Below are positions 17,256 to 26,181 of a DNA stretch of 64,000 bases, one piece after another. How positions within the stretch are numbered: the first letter of the stretch is position 1; each line of letters starts with the position of its first letter. This stretch comes from Geoglobus acetivorans (lineage in GTDB: Archaea; Halobacteriota; Archaeoglobi; Archaeoglobales; Archaeoglobaceae): NCBI RefSeq assembly GCF_000789255.1, contig NZ_CP009552.1:124001-188000 (forward strand), given 5' to 3'. Position numbers and translations under genes: made by a program. The notes under the pieces were generated by a model that ran no database searches, was not told the DNA's origin, and saw only the letters and a program-made list of their open reading frames with translations.

Positions 17256-17936
17256 ATGGCAAAAGCAGTCCATGTTATTGCGGTTGGAAGGAACAAAGAG
17301 AGAATCATGGAAAGCCTGAAGTTGAGCGGGTACCCCATACAGAAAGCCTACCTGATAATTCCGGACGGCGAGGGTTACATGGAAGTCGCTGAAGACCTTG
17401 AAAAAATGCTGAGCGTTCTCGTAGAGATCGAAAAAATCAGGGTGAGTGAAACGGACGTATACGATTCTGCCATAAAAATACTGGACCAGATAAAACCAGA
17501 AATAGCTGAAGGCAATAACCTCTTAATAAACGCCACAGATTCTCCAAGAACGCTGATGATCTCACTCTACCTGGTTGCCCAGCTGACGGGTGGAAAGCTT
17601 TACGTGGGAATGCCAAAGTACGAAAAGGATAAGGAAGCTGGGATTGAAAAAATTGTGGAAATACCTGTTCCTCCGCTCAAGAGGATCGGGCAAGACAAGA
17701 TAACAATTCTGAAAGCAATATACGAAAATGGAAAAGAAGTTGACTCAATAAACACGCTGATAAAACTCGTAGATGGAAAGCTCGAAAAGGATAAAGCGTA
17801 TATGGCTCAGAGAGCAAAAATGAGCTACCATCTGAAAGGACTTGAAAAGGACGGATATATAGAAACAAAAAGAGAGGGTAAAAACGTAAAAATACTGCTG
17901 ACACCTCTCGGTGAAGCAATCTGCACGATATTCTAA
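17256..17936 (+). CDS. CARF-domain winged-helix transcriptional regulator
   Basis: 226 aa. Residues 1-140 look like a CARF-type Rossmann domain: AVHVIAVGRNKERIMESLKL at the start and LLINATDSPRTLMISLYLVAQLTGGKLYVG in the ligand-binding position. A wHTH follows (about 145-226: MSYHLKGLEKDGYIETKREGKN). It is a paralogue in architecture of the protein at 40084-40785, with matching KAVHV/..RIIES, NxSxSxRT and SHHL/SYHL landmarks. Such HFX_2341/Csa3-like regulators are thought to switch on nucleotide ligand binding. The start at 17256 rather than 17247 fits the TATA box position. No CRISPR locus is nearby. Confidence 0.82.
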   Translation: MAKAVHVIAVGRNKERIMESLKLSGYPIQKAYLIIPDGEGYMEVAEDLEKMLSVLVEIEKIRVSETDVYDSAIKILDQIKPEIAEGNNLLINATDSPRTLMISLYLVAQLTGGKLYVGMPKYEKDKEAGIEKIVEIPVPPLKRIGQDKITILKAIYENGKEVDSINTLIKLVDGKLEKDKAYMAQRAKMSYHLKGLEKDGYIETKREGKNVKILLTPLGEAICTIF

Positions 17937-18544
17937 TCGGATATGAAATCTGAAAGAGTCAAATTTTTTCTTTTTATCAGTCCTCTTATCTTCTCAAAAT
18001 CACTCTCAATAATTTCCCTGTAAGCTGGCCTGTAAAGTGCCGCTGCTGGATGATATGTGGCCACAAAGCTGATTTTTCCAAAATCTGTATTCTTAATGTG
18101 AACCTTCCCCCTGTCTCTGGAAATGTTCCTGAAAGGTATTTCAAAATGTTCGAAAATTGTTTTTGCAGAGTGTCTGCCGAGACAGACTATGACATCGGGC
18201 TTAATTATTTCAATCTGCCTCAGGAGATACGGAAAACACGCATCCACCTCATGCTCCATGGGGTCCCTGTTGTTGGGTGGTCTGCATTTCAGAATGTTAG
18301 CAATGTAAACATCCTTCCTGGCGAGACCCAGCTTTCGTTCTATTAGAGCAGTGAGAAGTTTGCCAGCATTTCCCACAAAAGGTCTGCCCTGCTCGTCCTC
18401 TTCCCTGCCGGGAGCCTCGCCGATGAATATTATCTGTGCATTCTCATTTCCCTCTCCGGGGACGTAATTTTTCTTTGTCAGATGGAGAGTGCACTTTCTG
18501 CAGGATTTGATTTCATCTATGAGACTTTCAAGCTCAGGTTTCAT
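17933..18544 (-). CDS. udg: Uracil-DNA glycosylase, family 4 (iron-sulfur)
   Basis: Removes uracil from DNA, another deamination-repair activity in this window. The 203-aa protein has the four cluster cysteines C15, C18, C87 and C103, motif A GEAPGREED (43-50) and the catalytic-loop HPAA near residue 165. These are diagnostic of thermostable type IV UDGs. It converges with the CARF regulator, overlapping its stop by 4 bases, and lies downstream of noxA with a 36-base gap. Confidence 0.94.
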   Translation of the reverse strand: MKPELESLIDEIKSCRKCTLHLTKKNYVPGEGNENAQIIFIGEAPGREEDEQGRPFVGNAGKLLTALIERKLGLARKDVYIANILKCRPPNNRDPMEHEVDACFPYLLRQIEIIKPDVIVCLGRHSAKTIFEHFEIPFRNISRDRGKVHIKNTDFGKISFVATYHPAAALYRPAYREIIESDFEKIRGLIKRKNLTLSDFISD

Positions 18545-18580
18545 TGGAAGAAATAAAAAAGAGCAATAAAAAATGTTTTG

Positions 18581-19894
18581 CTAAAACTTCAGCACCCTTG
18601 CAGCCACAATCACGGGGTCCCAGATAGGCGTAAAGGGCGGGGCGTAAGCCAGATCTGAGAAGAATACATCCTTCGTCGTGAATCCTGCCTGAATTGCAAC
18701 AGCAAAAACATTGACCCTCATTGCGACCATCTCATACCCCGCAATCTGTGCACCGAGAATTCTATTGGTCTCTGCATCCTTAACAACCTTGAGATACGTC
18801 TTCTTCGCCCCGGGGTAGTAATGAACCTTGGTATTGGCAGTTATGAAAGCACTCTTAACCTCAAAGCCTTCATTTATTGCCTCCTTCTCGCTCAATCCTG
18901 TCTTTGCAATCTGCAGGTCATAAAACTTTGTGATCTGGGTGCCGACAACGCCAGGGAATTCGATGTCCCCACCGGACATGTTGACTCCTGCAACATATCC
19001 CATCTTGTTTCCTGCTGGTGCCAGAGGAATCCATGCTGGTTTGCCTGTGATGAGGTGCCTTGTCTCGGCAACATCTCCTGCAGCGTAAACGTTCTCAACA
19101 CTCGTCTCCATTTTCTGATTGACCCTGATTGCTCCAGTTTCTCCAAGCTCGACCCCTATCTGCGTCGCAAGCTCAACATTGGGCTTTACACCAAGAGCAA
19201 GGATGACAAGGTCTGCTCTGTACTCCCCCCTATCAGTAATGACTCTCTCAACACTGTCCCTGCCTTCGAAGGCCTCTATTTTCTCATTAAGCCTCAGGTC
19301 AACCTTCCGTTCCATATCTTTTTTCAGAATTTCTCCAATCTCACTGTCAAAATTCGGTAAGGGATGTTCCGCCATTTCCACAACAGTAACCTTTTTTCCA
19401 AGGGAGGATACCGCTTCAGCCATCTCGAGGCCCACATATCCTGCACCTGCTATGACAACGTTCTCAGCCTCTGCCAGAGCGCTCTTCAGAATTTCTGCAT
19501 CTGGGGGAAGATCGACGGTGTAGATGTTTTCGAGATTCACTCCCTCAATCGGTGGAACTTTTGGCGATGCGCCCGTGGCTATTAGCAGTTTATCCCACTC
19601 ATACTCGTTCTGCTCTCCATCCTCGTCAACAACAATGCTGCCATTCTTTACCTCTGTAACCCTTGCATGGAGGCGCAGGTCTATTCCCCTTTCCTTTATG
19701 AACACCTCTGGCCTGTAGTACATCAGCTCGTCGCCCGGAAAGCCAAACTCAATGGAATACGGTATCCCGCAGGGAGCGTGACTCGCAAAACCCGTCGCCT
19801 CAAAAACCTTCACATCCCATTCAGGTTTTAGCGCACGTATTCTTGAGGCCGCAGTCATCCCGCCAGCTCCTGCACCCACTATAACGACCTTCAT
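18581..19894 (-). CDS. noxA: NADH oxidase / CoA-disulfide reductase family (NoxA type)
   Basis: A 437-aa FAD- and NAD(P)-dependent disulfide oxidoreductase. The FAD GxGxxG is at 7-12 (GAGAGGMTAASR), the NAD GxGxxG at GAGYVGLEMAEA, the second FAD motif at NVYAAGDVAE, and the active-site cysteine C42 sits in SHAPCGIPYS as in CoA-disulfide reductases. The C-terminal dimerisation domain has YYPGAKKTYLKVV and DLAYAPPFTPIWDP. Archaeoglobales carry several such enzymes with NADH oxidase, CoADR or polysulfide reductase activity; which applies here is not decidable. GGTGATG lies just before the ATG. Confidence 0.92.
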   Translation of the reverse strand: MKVVIVGAGAGGMTAASRIRALKPEWDVKVFEATGFASHAPCGIPYSIEFGFPGDELMYYRPEVFIKERGIDLRLHARVTEVKNGSIVVDEDGEQNEYEWDKLLIATGASPKVPPIEGVNLENIYTVDLPPDAEILKSALAEAENVVIAGAGYVGLEMAEAVSSLGKKVTVVEMAEHPLPNFDSEIGEILKKDMERKVDLRLNEKIEAFEGRDSVERVITDRGEYRADLVILALGVKPNVELATQIGVELGETGAIRVNQKMETSVENVYAAGDVAETRHLITGKPAWIPLAPAGNKMGYVAGVNMSGGDIEFPGVVGTQITKFYDLQIAKTGLSEKEAINEGFEVKSAFITANTKVHYYPGAKKTYLKVVKDAETNRILGAQIAGYEMVAMRVNVFAVAIQAGFTTKDVFFSDLAYAPPFTPIWDPVIVAARVLKF

Positions 19895-20238
19895 GTCATC
19901 ACCCGGACCTTTTTTAATTTTAAAATAAAATAGATTTTCCCGGTTTTGCCTGCAGAAATCACCCGTGATGATGTGGATTGCAATCTCCCTGTTATCCCAA
20001 ATGGACCAATAGAGAAATTACCCCGGAAAACGCAGGTAACAAAAACAGGAATTTTACCATTTCTGTGCTTGCCTGTCAGAACCCAAGGATAGGATAAGTG
20101 AGTCCCGTTTATCGAAAGTATTTTTTAGAAGATAAAATTATAACGGCTAATCCGATTTAAATTATTATTTAATTAAATTCGAAAAGCTTAAGTATCATCA
20201 AAAAACATTGCGATTAAAATTTACGGAAGGTGGAACTT
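19895..20238. other. Intergenic region between noxA and acyl-CoA synthetase
   Basis: 344 bases with no convincing reading frame on either strand. The left edge holds the A/T-rich promoter of noxA (about 19912-19930) and the right 60 bases hold the acyl-CoA synthetase promoter. A GTGATGATG near 19965 resembles a C box, but no D boxes follow, so I do not call an sRNA. Confidence 0.5.
20186..20233 (+). promoter_or_regulatory. Promoter and Shine-Dalgarno of acyl-CoA synthetase
   Basis: AAAAG followed by CTTAAGTAT (about 20187-20195) forms BRE plus TATA, and a strong GGAAGGTGG lies at 20225-20233, 5 bases before the ATG at 20239. The implied leader is about 20 bases. The Shine-Dalgarno decides the start over the in-frame GTG at 20230, which is part of the SD itself. 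Confidence 0.6.
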
Positions 20239-22002
20239 ATGGCAATGGAAGAGGTTTACAGGAAGTTTATTGAACTTGTGCAGTTGCCTGACGACGAGAA
20301 CAAGGCAAAGGCGATGGAAGAATTCTTCAAAAACCTCAACACGATGCAGCTGCCCGAGTACTTCAACTGGGCAGAAGAAATCTTCGAGGGAATACACGTA
20401 AAGGAAAACGGGGACAATACTGCGCTTCTCTGGACAGACATTGAGACAGGAGAGAAAAAGAAATTCAGCTACAAGGAACTTGCAGAAGAGGGTAACAGGA
20501 TAGTCAATTTCCTGAGAGGTCACGGAATCGACAAGGGAGATAATTTCTACATGATGATTCCGCTTGTGCCAGAGATCTGGTTCAGCACCCTTGCAACAGT
20601 CAAGGGAGGATTTGTTGGCGTCCCAACAGCAACTACAATGACAGCGAGGGAGCTCGAATACAGATTCAAAACCTATCCGCCAGATTCAGTTATAGCAGAT
20701 GAGGCCTCAGCGAAAGTCATTGACGAGGCTCTTGAACTGGCCGGCGTAGAACCAAAGGTGAAGATCGTCTTGGGACAGAAGGATGGATGGACAAGCTATG
20801 ACGAGGTGAAAAAAGAGAGTGGAAGCGCTGAAAGTGCAAAAACAAGATATGACGACGTCATATTCTGTTTCTTCACATCAGGAACCACAGGATTGCCGAA
20901 GAGGGTCGTGCATACGGCAACATCATATCCACTTGGACACCTGAGCACAGCATGCTTCATCAACATTCAGCCCGGAGACGTTCACAACAACCTCAGCCAG
21001 CCAGGATGGGCCAAATATGCATGGAGCTCATTCTTCGCTCCTCTGATCGTCGGTGCCACTGCAACAGGATTCCACTATTCCGGAAGGCTGAGCGGAGACC
21101 TGTATCTGCAGGCACTTGATGAGAACGGTGTTACAACATTCTGTGCCCCACCGACAGCCTGGAGACTGTTCCTGCTCTCAGACATTGGAAAGTATGACTA
21201 CAAGCTGAGGGACGTGGTAAGTGCCGGAGAACCGCTCAACCCTGAAATATACGAACAGTGGCTGAAGTACACCAACACGGAAATCAGAGATTTCTACGGT
21301 CAGACGGAAAGCACGGCCATGATCGGCAACCCGCCATGGTTCAAGGGCAAGATAAAACCGGGCTCATTCGGAAGACCCTCTTTCATGCACGATGTAACCC
21401 TTGTGGATGATGAAGGCAATGAGATAACAAAGCCAGGAGAGGTCGGACACATTGTCGTGAGAGTCGACAGATGGAGACCAATTGGCCTGTTCAAGGAGTA
21501 CATGGGAGATCCGGAGAAGACCGCCAAGGTGTTTGTCGGCAAATACTACTACACAGGAGACAAGGCATACTTCGACGAGGATGGATACTGGTGGTTCGTA
21601 GGCAGAGCAGATGACGTCATAAAGACGTCAGACTACAGGGTTGGTCCATTCGAAGTTGAGAGTGCACTGATTGAGCATCCCGCTGTGGCCGAAGCTGCAG
21701 TTGTCGGCAGCCCCGATCCTGTCAGATATCAGCTTGTGAAGGCATTCGTCATCCTCAAGCCGGGACACGAGCCATCCAGAGAGCTTGCACTTGAGCTGTT
21801 CCAGCACTGCAGAAGCATCCTCGCAAGGTTCAAGATCCCGAGAATAATCGAATTTGTGCCAGAACTTCCAAAGACAATCAGCGGTAAGATAAGAAGGGTT
21901 GAACTTAGAAAACTTGAAGAGGAGAAAAAGAAGAAAGGAGAGAGAGGAGAACACGAATACTTCTATGAGGACTTCCCGGAGCTTAAAAGCAAAAAATCCT
22001 AA
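20239..22002 (+). CDS. Medium-chain acyl-CoA synthetase (AMP-forming)
   Basis: 587 aa, acetyl-CoA synthetase-like (ANL) superfamily. It activates a carboxylate to its acyl-AMP and then the CoA thioester. The P-loop FFTSGTTGLPKR is at 211-222; YGQTEST (A5) , YYTGDKAYFDEDGYWWFVGRADDVIKTSDYRVGPFEVE (A7-A8) and KTISGKIRR (A10 lysine) follow. Overall it resembles MACS-type enzymes that handle fatty or branched acids, suited to growth on organic acids. The codon usage is clean and the promoter strong. The gene ends 48 bases before an IS element. Confidence 0.93.
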   Translation: MAMEEVYRKFIELVQLPDDENKAKAMEEFFKNLNTMQLPEYFNWAEEIFEGIHVKENGDNTALLWTDIETGEKKKFSYKELAEEGNRIVNFLRGHGIDKGDNFYMMIPLVPEIWFSTLATVKGGFVGVPTATTMTARELEYRFKTYPPDSVIADEASAKVIDEALELAGVEPKVKIVLGQKDGWTSYDEVKKESGSAESAKTRYDDVIFCFFTSGTTGLPKRVVHTATSYPLGHLSTACFINIQPGDVHNNLSQPGWAKYAWSSFFAPLIVGATATGFHYSGRLSGDLYLQALDENGVTTFCAPPTAWRLFLLSDIGKYDYKLRDVVSAGEPLNPEIYEQWLKYTNTEIRDFYGQTESTAMIGNPPWFKGKIKPGSFGRPSFMHDVTLVDDEGNEITKPGEVGHIVVRVDRWRPIGLFKEYMGDPEKTAKVFVGKYYYTGDKAYFDEDGYWWFVGRADDVIKTSDYRVGPFEVESALIEHPAVAEAAVVGSPDPVRYQLVKAFVILKPGHEPSRELALELFQHCRSILARFKIPRIIEFVPELPKTISGKIRRVELRKLEEEKKKKGERGEHEYFYEDFPELKSKKS

Positions 22003-22050
22003 ATTTTTATAGCCCTCCATATTTTTCTTTTCTGCCAAAAATCTGAACAG

Positions 22051-23013
22051 TGTAGTTTCCTAAAATCATTTCCCACCATCAAACCACCTCCACGAATAAC
22101 TCAATATTCTCTCAGGAGTCAACTTTCTCAAAAATGCTTTATAGGGAGTCTCCAGTTCATCTAAGTTGAGACTCATGTGGGGTCTTTTGTGATTGTACCA
22201 CTCCATGAATTCATCTACTGTATCGAAATACTTGATTTTAGCTTCCAGCGTTCCATAGAACCTCTCTATCTTTCCATTCGTTTGTGGGTGATTCACCCTA
22301 CCCACAATATGCTTAATTTCATTCTCTGCAAGGAATTTCTCAAATTTAGATACTCCTTTAGCCTTCTTCTCCCCTGCAGATGCGTAGAACTGAGTACCTC
22401 TATCCGTCAGGATTGATTCCGGCCTGCCATAATCATCCATGGCTTCTTTTAGCACTTTTATGGCATTCTCAGATGTTGCTTTATCAAATACTCCGTAACC
22501 AGTAATCAGACGGGAAGCATCGTCCAGATAAGCAATTATCCACTTCCCGTTATAGAAAAACCAGTCTGCATGCCATAATTCCATAGAGTGCTTTCTCTCA
22601 TACCTTATCCACTTTTTACGCTTTTTCTTGTTCTTCTCCTCCTTAGCATAGCCGTTCATTCTCAACACTTCGTGTATTTTGTTCTTGCTTATTCTGTAAC
22701 CTCTTTCCTTTAAGATTGTTTGGAGAACTACTGCATTACACCTGTACTCTTCATAGGCTTCTTTTATGGCTTCTATTTCTTCTTCTGATAGTTCTTTTTT
22801 AGGTCTACCTGGTTTCTTTGGCTTTGGTATTTCTCCAGTATCTTTGTATTGCTTGTAGATCTGATTTACTCTTCTTGGTGTTATGTTTTCGATCTCTGCT
22901 ATCTCCTTTGTCGGTGTACCCTTCTCTTTCTCTCTGATAATCCATTTTATCGCTTTCTCGTCAAGTTTCACATGGGGGTTTGTTGAAGTGGGAAATAATT
23001 TCGGGAAAAGACA
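22051..23013. mobile_element. IS481-like insertion sequence, 963 bp, apparently complete
   Basis: The ends are imperfect inverted repeats of about 35 bases: both begin TGT, share TTTCC, then AAAT, then ATTTCCCAC at the same distance (17 bases) from the end, and CAAACC. TGT...ACA ends and a single IS481-type transposase fit that family. No clear target duplication is seen (left flank AACAG, right flank GTTCT). The element lies between the acyl-CoA synthetase stop and the promoter of the next gene, so it probably disrupts nothing. Confidence 0.85.
22066..22971 (-). CDS. IS481-family DDE transposase
   Basis: 301 aa. The N-terminal helix-turn-helix (15-50; KEIAEIENITPRRVNQIYKQYK) is followed by a GRPKK linker, a second HTH (about 65-105), and an rve integrase core with D136 (HADWFF), D190 (ILTDRGTQF) and E236 (HPQTNGKIERFYG), then the WYNHKRPHMSL tail. 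All catalytic residues are present and the frame is intact, so the copy may be active. The gene fills nearly the whole element. Confidence 0.95.
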   Translation of the reverse strand: MKLDEKAIKWIIREKEKGTPTKEIAEIENITPRRVNQIYKQYKDTGEIPKPKKPGRPKKELSEEEIEAIKEAYEEYRCNAVVLQTILKERGYRISKNKIHEVLRMNGYAKEEKNKKKRKKWIRYERKHSMELWHADWFFYNGKWIIAYLDDASRLITGYGVFDKATSENAIKVLKEAMDDYGRPESILTDRGTQFYASAGEKKAKGVSKFEKFLAENEIKHIVGRVNHPQTNGKIERFYGTLEAKIKYFDTVDEFMEWYNHKRPHMSLNLDELETPYKAFLRKLTPERILSYSWRWFDGGK

Positions 23014-23064
23014 GTTCTCAGCGGTGATGCGAAAGATTTACAAGGTGCGGTGCATAGTATCGGT

Positions 23065-23379
23065 ATGGTTAGCTGGGTGATCGAGGCCGTTGCTCTGGCC
23101 GTAACGTTCACGGTCAATCTTCCGTTCGGATACTGGAGAAAGGTTACGAGAAAGCTCTCTAAGGAGTGGTTTCTGGCTGTTCACTCTCCCGTGCCACTGG
23201 TTTTCCTGACGAGACTCTTTGCAGGCGTATCACTCACCCACATACCGCTTTTTGTTGCGTCCTTTTTCCTCGGGCAGTTTACTGGAGGAAGGCTGAGGGG
23301 AGTGCTTGAGCAGAAGTATGAAAGGCTGAGCAGATGTATGTTTGTGGACCTGAGCCGGATAATGCGGGGCGCATTTTAA
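23065..23379 (+). CDS. Small membrane protein, unknown function
   Basis: 104 aa with three hydrophobic segments (about 3-22, 40-60, 63-78) and a basic C-terminus. I do not recognise a family. The ATG at 23065 lies about 27 bases from GATTTACAA (23034-23042), consistent with a leaderless transcript; the in-frame GTG at 23050 is less well placed. Its promoter begins about 20 bases past the IS right end, so the insertion may have altered upstream control. Confidence 0.65.
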   Translation: MVSWVIEAVALAVTFTVNLPFGYWRKVTRKLSKEWFLAVHSPVPLVFLTRLFAGVSLTHIPLFVASFFLGQFTGGRLRGVLEQKYERLSRCMFVDLSRIMRGAF

Positions 23380-23441
23380 CAACGCGTTCAGAAAAATTCC
23401 GGCCAAAACTTAATATATTATAAAAAATAATGGACAACTGA

Positions 23442-24140
23442 ATGTATGTCCTGACAATAGACATGCTCCAGTATGACTGTCCATTCGTAAACACGTCGGA
23501 TGACCTGGATGTTTTTTACTTCGGGACCTACTGGGATTTTTCGCCCTCATCCTTCATCATTCGAGGATACATAATTTCAAAAGATTCGGATGAGCTACAG
23601 AATGCCATTCAGGCACTTCAGACTCAGCCAAAGTTTCACAGACTCGATTTTCTCTCTAAGGAAAGAAACAAAGCCTCTGTGAGAGTTGAGATAGATTACA
23701 CCGATGCGATGAAGGCCATAAGAAAAAACCGGGGGTACATAGTTGGACCGTTTCATGTCAAAAATGGAAGCGAGCTCTGGCAGGTTGGCTTTGACACAAA
23801 GGCTGATGTTGAAAACGCTTTGAGAGATCTTGAGGAGAACAATCAATTTGTTATCAAGAATCAGAACCGGATAACTGTTGAGGATTTCTCGAGGATCATA
23901 AGCTATTCGTCGGTTCTGGCGGACCTCATGAGGGCAATCGATGAACTCACCCTGACCGAGAAGTCAATCCTCAAAGCTGCAATCCGCCACGGATTTTACG
24001 AAGACCCCCGAAAAATCAACATAACGAAACTTGCAAGAAAATTCGGGATATCCAAGGCGGGAATCTCCAAGAACATAAGACGGGCCGAGAAAAAGGTTCT
24101 ATCACACATAGAAAGGATTATCTCAATCAGGCATGAGTGA
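23442..24140 (+). CDS. Bacterio-opsin activator-type HTH regulator
   Basis: 232 aa. The C-terminal 55 residues (LTLTEKSILKAAIRHGFYEDPRKINITKLARKFGISKAGIS...) are the HTH_10 domain found in haloarchaeal Bat and many archaeal regulators. The N-terminal 170 residues resemble the sensor part of those proteins, with two beta-rich repeats. A TATA element (TTAATATATTATAAA, about 23409-23423) precedes the ATG by about 26 bases. It sits upstream of a solute symporter pair in the same direction and could control it; that is inference from position. Confidence 0.88.
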   Translation: MYVLTIDMLQYDCPFVNTSDDLDVFYFGTYWDFSPSSFIIRGYIISKDSDELQNAIQALQTQPKFHRLDFLSKERNKASVRVEIDYTDAMKAIRKNRGYIVGPFHVKNGSELWQVGFDTKADVENALRDLEENNQFVIKNQNRITVEDFSRIISYSSVLADLMRAIDELTLTEKSILKAAIRHGFYEDPRKINITKLARKFGISKAGISKNIRRAEKKVLSHIERIISIRHE

Positions 24141-24259
24141 AGCAGTTTAGCCGGTTTTGTGAACCGTCTGGCCAGTTTGCCGGGATTTTGATGCTATGCA
24201 TTCCGTGAACATGTTAACTCCACATTTTAAATCATGTCAATTTTAACTGAACTCTGGAG

Positions 24260-24706
24260 GTGGTAGAAATCGCTCTGAGGGATAGGCTTATGGTTTTTAA
24301 TGGGGCAGTGATGTTGCTGATTCTGGTAGCTGCGTTTGCAAATTCATGGCAGCTCCTCGGATATCTCGTTGGATTTAGTCTGTCGCTGTGGCTTGTAATA
24401 GGTGCGATGAGGGAGAATGAATTCGGACCGGCATTACCGCTCGGAATTACGCTGTTCGTTTTCTGGACAGTTTGCATTACCCTGATCTTCAAATACTGGG
24501 CCGAATTCAGAGGTAAGTTTCCGGATTTTACCATTGCAGGGATGCATCCCGGGTTCTTCGTGCTGTTCCCGCTGATGTGGTTGCTGCTGTTCATTCCGGG
24601 AACGCTAAGCTATGCTCTGCTGTTTGACAGGTGGATTCTCAGTGAGGAAACCTGGAACGAGTTCAAGATGAAGGTTAAGGGTTCAGGAGGAGAGGGAAAT
24701 GAGTGA
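24260..24706 (+). CDS. Small membrane subunit associated with SSS symporter
   Basis: 148 aa with four hydrophobic helices and no recognised signature. It overlaps the symporter gene by 8 bases and is in the same frame direction, so it is probably an accessory subunit. The start is uncertain: GTG 24260 overlaps a strong GGAGGTGG (24257-24262), which would better serve a start a few bases downstream where no ATG/GTG/TTG is in frame; ATG 24290 is the next Met. Confidence 0.72.
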   Translation: MVEIALRDRLMVFNGAVMLLILVAAFANSWQLLGYLVGFSLSLWLVIGAMRENEFGPALPLGITLFVFWTVCITLIFKYWAEFRGKFPDFTIAGMHPGFFVLFPLMWLLLFIPGTLSYALLFDRWILSEETWNEFKMKVKGSGGEGNE

Positions 24707-26171
24707 TCCGGTTACTGTTGCCGTCGTTATCGGTTACTTTGTGCTGACATTCGCTATAGGTGTTTACGCTGTTAAGCGGGTGAAGACAGCAGAACACTAT
24801 TTCGGTGCGAGCAAACTGTTCGGAGCTTTTGTAACGTCTATTGCCGCCTTTGCGTCAATAATGAGCGGTTTTGGATTCGTTGGTGGGCCGGGACTTGTCT
24901 ATGCCCTTGGAGCCACATCTCTCTGGATAACTCTTGCCGCTCCGGTGGGCTTTGGACTCGGATGGTTCATTATCGGTAAGAGGGTTAGGCTGATAGCCGA
25001 GACTCGAACGATTGCGACACTGCCTGACCTCGCAGCTGCAAGGTTCAAGAGCGATGCGGTCAGAGGTTTGCTGGCGGTCGGGCTGGTTCTCGGAGTTATA
25101 GCGTATCTCGGGACGCAGGTCATGGCTGGAGGGTATGTTGTTTCCGGCCTTCTTGGTGTTAACCTCGAAACGGCCATCATAATCATTTTCGGAATAACCA
25201 TGGTCTACACGGCAGTGGCGGGGATGGCAGCCAGCATTCTCACGGACTTCTTCCAGGGATTGATAATGGTCGTTGCGGCCATCGGTGTGCTGATATTTGC
25301 CCTGACGATGACCGGCGGGACTGAAGGTCTTTTCATGACAATCGGTCAGAAGGACCCCACCCTGATCGACCCTCTCGGGAGGGGAACCTGGGTTCTCGTT
25401 TTGATGTGGTTCTTTGTCTTTGCACTCGGTGGGCTTGGTCAGCCACACCTCGCGACCAAGTTCTATGCCCTGAAAAGCCACAGGGATTTGAAGTGGGGGG
25501 CGTTGATCAGCGGAGGTAGCTACATGCTTTCCAGCCTTCTCTGGATATTTGTCGGCTATGCTGCTCTCTGGCTTGTGATTGGTGGGCAGATTCCGGCTCT
25601 TCAGAGACCGGATCAGGCTGCCATAGCTTTTCTCGGGCAGCTACCTACGTGGATGAGTGCGCTGGTTTATGCCGGGCTTCTCGCAGCCATTATGTCCACG
25701 GCGAGTGGTTTTATCGCAATCGGCACGGCAGCAATCGTCCGCGACCTTCCCATGGCTTTTGGAAAGGAACTCGATATCTCAAAGCAGATGTGGTGGGGGA
25801 GGGTTGTAACCGTGCTTCTCTCGGTATTCGCAGTTGTCCTGGGGTATTATGGAAAGTACTTGGTGGCCATACTCGGAGCCTTAGGCTGGGGATACTTTGC
25901 CTCTGCAACACTGCCACTTCTGGCAGTTGGCCTGAACTGGAAGAGGGCAACGAGGGAAGGGGCTATAGCAAGTCTTTCGGTGGCTCTTCTGCTGAACATA
26001 GGTTTCCTGTTCTACGAGAAGATCCTCGGAATGAAGCTTCCGTATGCCATGCCAAGCTATGGTGTCAGCATAATTGTGGCACTGCTGGTCATGATCGTTG
26101 TGTCACTCTTCACGAAGGGTGCTGCTGAAGAGGACCTCGATCCGGATATAAGGGCCGCAATTGAGGCCTGA
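24699..26171 (+). CDS. Sodium:solute symporter (SSS family)
   Basis: 490 aa with about 13 transmembrane helices. SSS features include GFVGGPGLVYALG and IAAFASIMSGFGF in the first repeat, GMAASILTDFFQGLIMV, and LAAIMSTASGFIAIGTAAIVRD in TM8 with the Na+-site serines. It imports an organic substrate with Na+; neighbouring acyl-CoA synthetase suggests a carboxylate, but the substrate cannot be read directly. GGAGGAGAGGG precedes the ATG. The small membrane gene just upstream overlaps it. Confidence 0.93.
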   Translation: MSDPVTVAVVIGYFVLTFAIGVYAVKRVKTAEHYFGASKLFGAFVTSIAAFASIMSGFGFVGGPGLVYALGATSLWITLAAPVGFGLGWFIIGKRVRLIAETRTIATLPDLAAARFKSDAVRGLLAVGLVLGVIAYLGTQVMAGGYVVSGLLGVNLETAIIIIFGITMVYTAVAGMAASILTDFFQGLIMVVAAIGVLIFALTMTGGTEGLFMTIGQKDPTLIDPLGRGTWVLVLMWFFVFALGGLGQPHLATKFYALKSHRDLKWGALISGGSYMLSSLLWIFVGYAALWLVIGGQIPALQRPDQAAIAFLGQLPTWMSALVYAGLLAAIMSTASGFIAIGTAAIVRDLPMAFGKELDISKQMWWGRVVTVLLSVFAVVLGYYGKYLVAILGALGWGYFASATLPLLAVGLNWKRATREGAIASLSVALLLNIGFLFYEKILGMKLPYAMPSYGVSIIVALLVMIVVSLFTKGAAEEDLDPDIRAAIEA

Positions 26172-26181
26172 TTTTTATTTT

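Noticed and set aside
19965-20010. GTGATGATG as possible C/D box sRNA
   Set aside because: No D, D' or C' box at suitable distances.
22047-23015. ACAGT direct repeat at both IS ends as a target duplication
   Set aside because: It overlaps the TGT/ACA inverted ends, and equal spacing to the inner repeat supports ends at TGT and ACA, so the repeat is probably coincidental.
24855-25481. 208-codon minus-strand frame inside the SSS symporter
   Set aside because: Long only because the G+C-rich membrane gene lacks antisense stops; residues are typical of reverse-frame translation.
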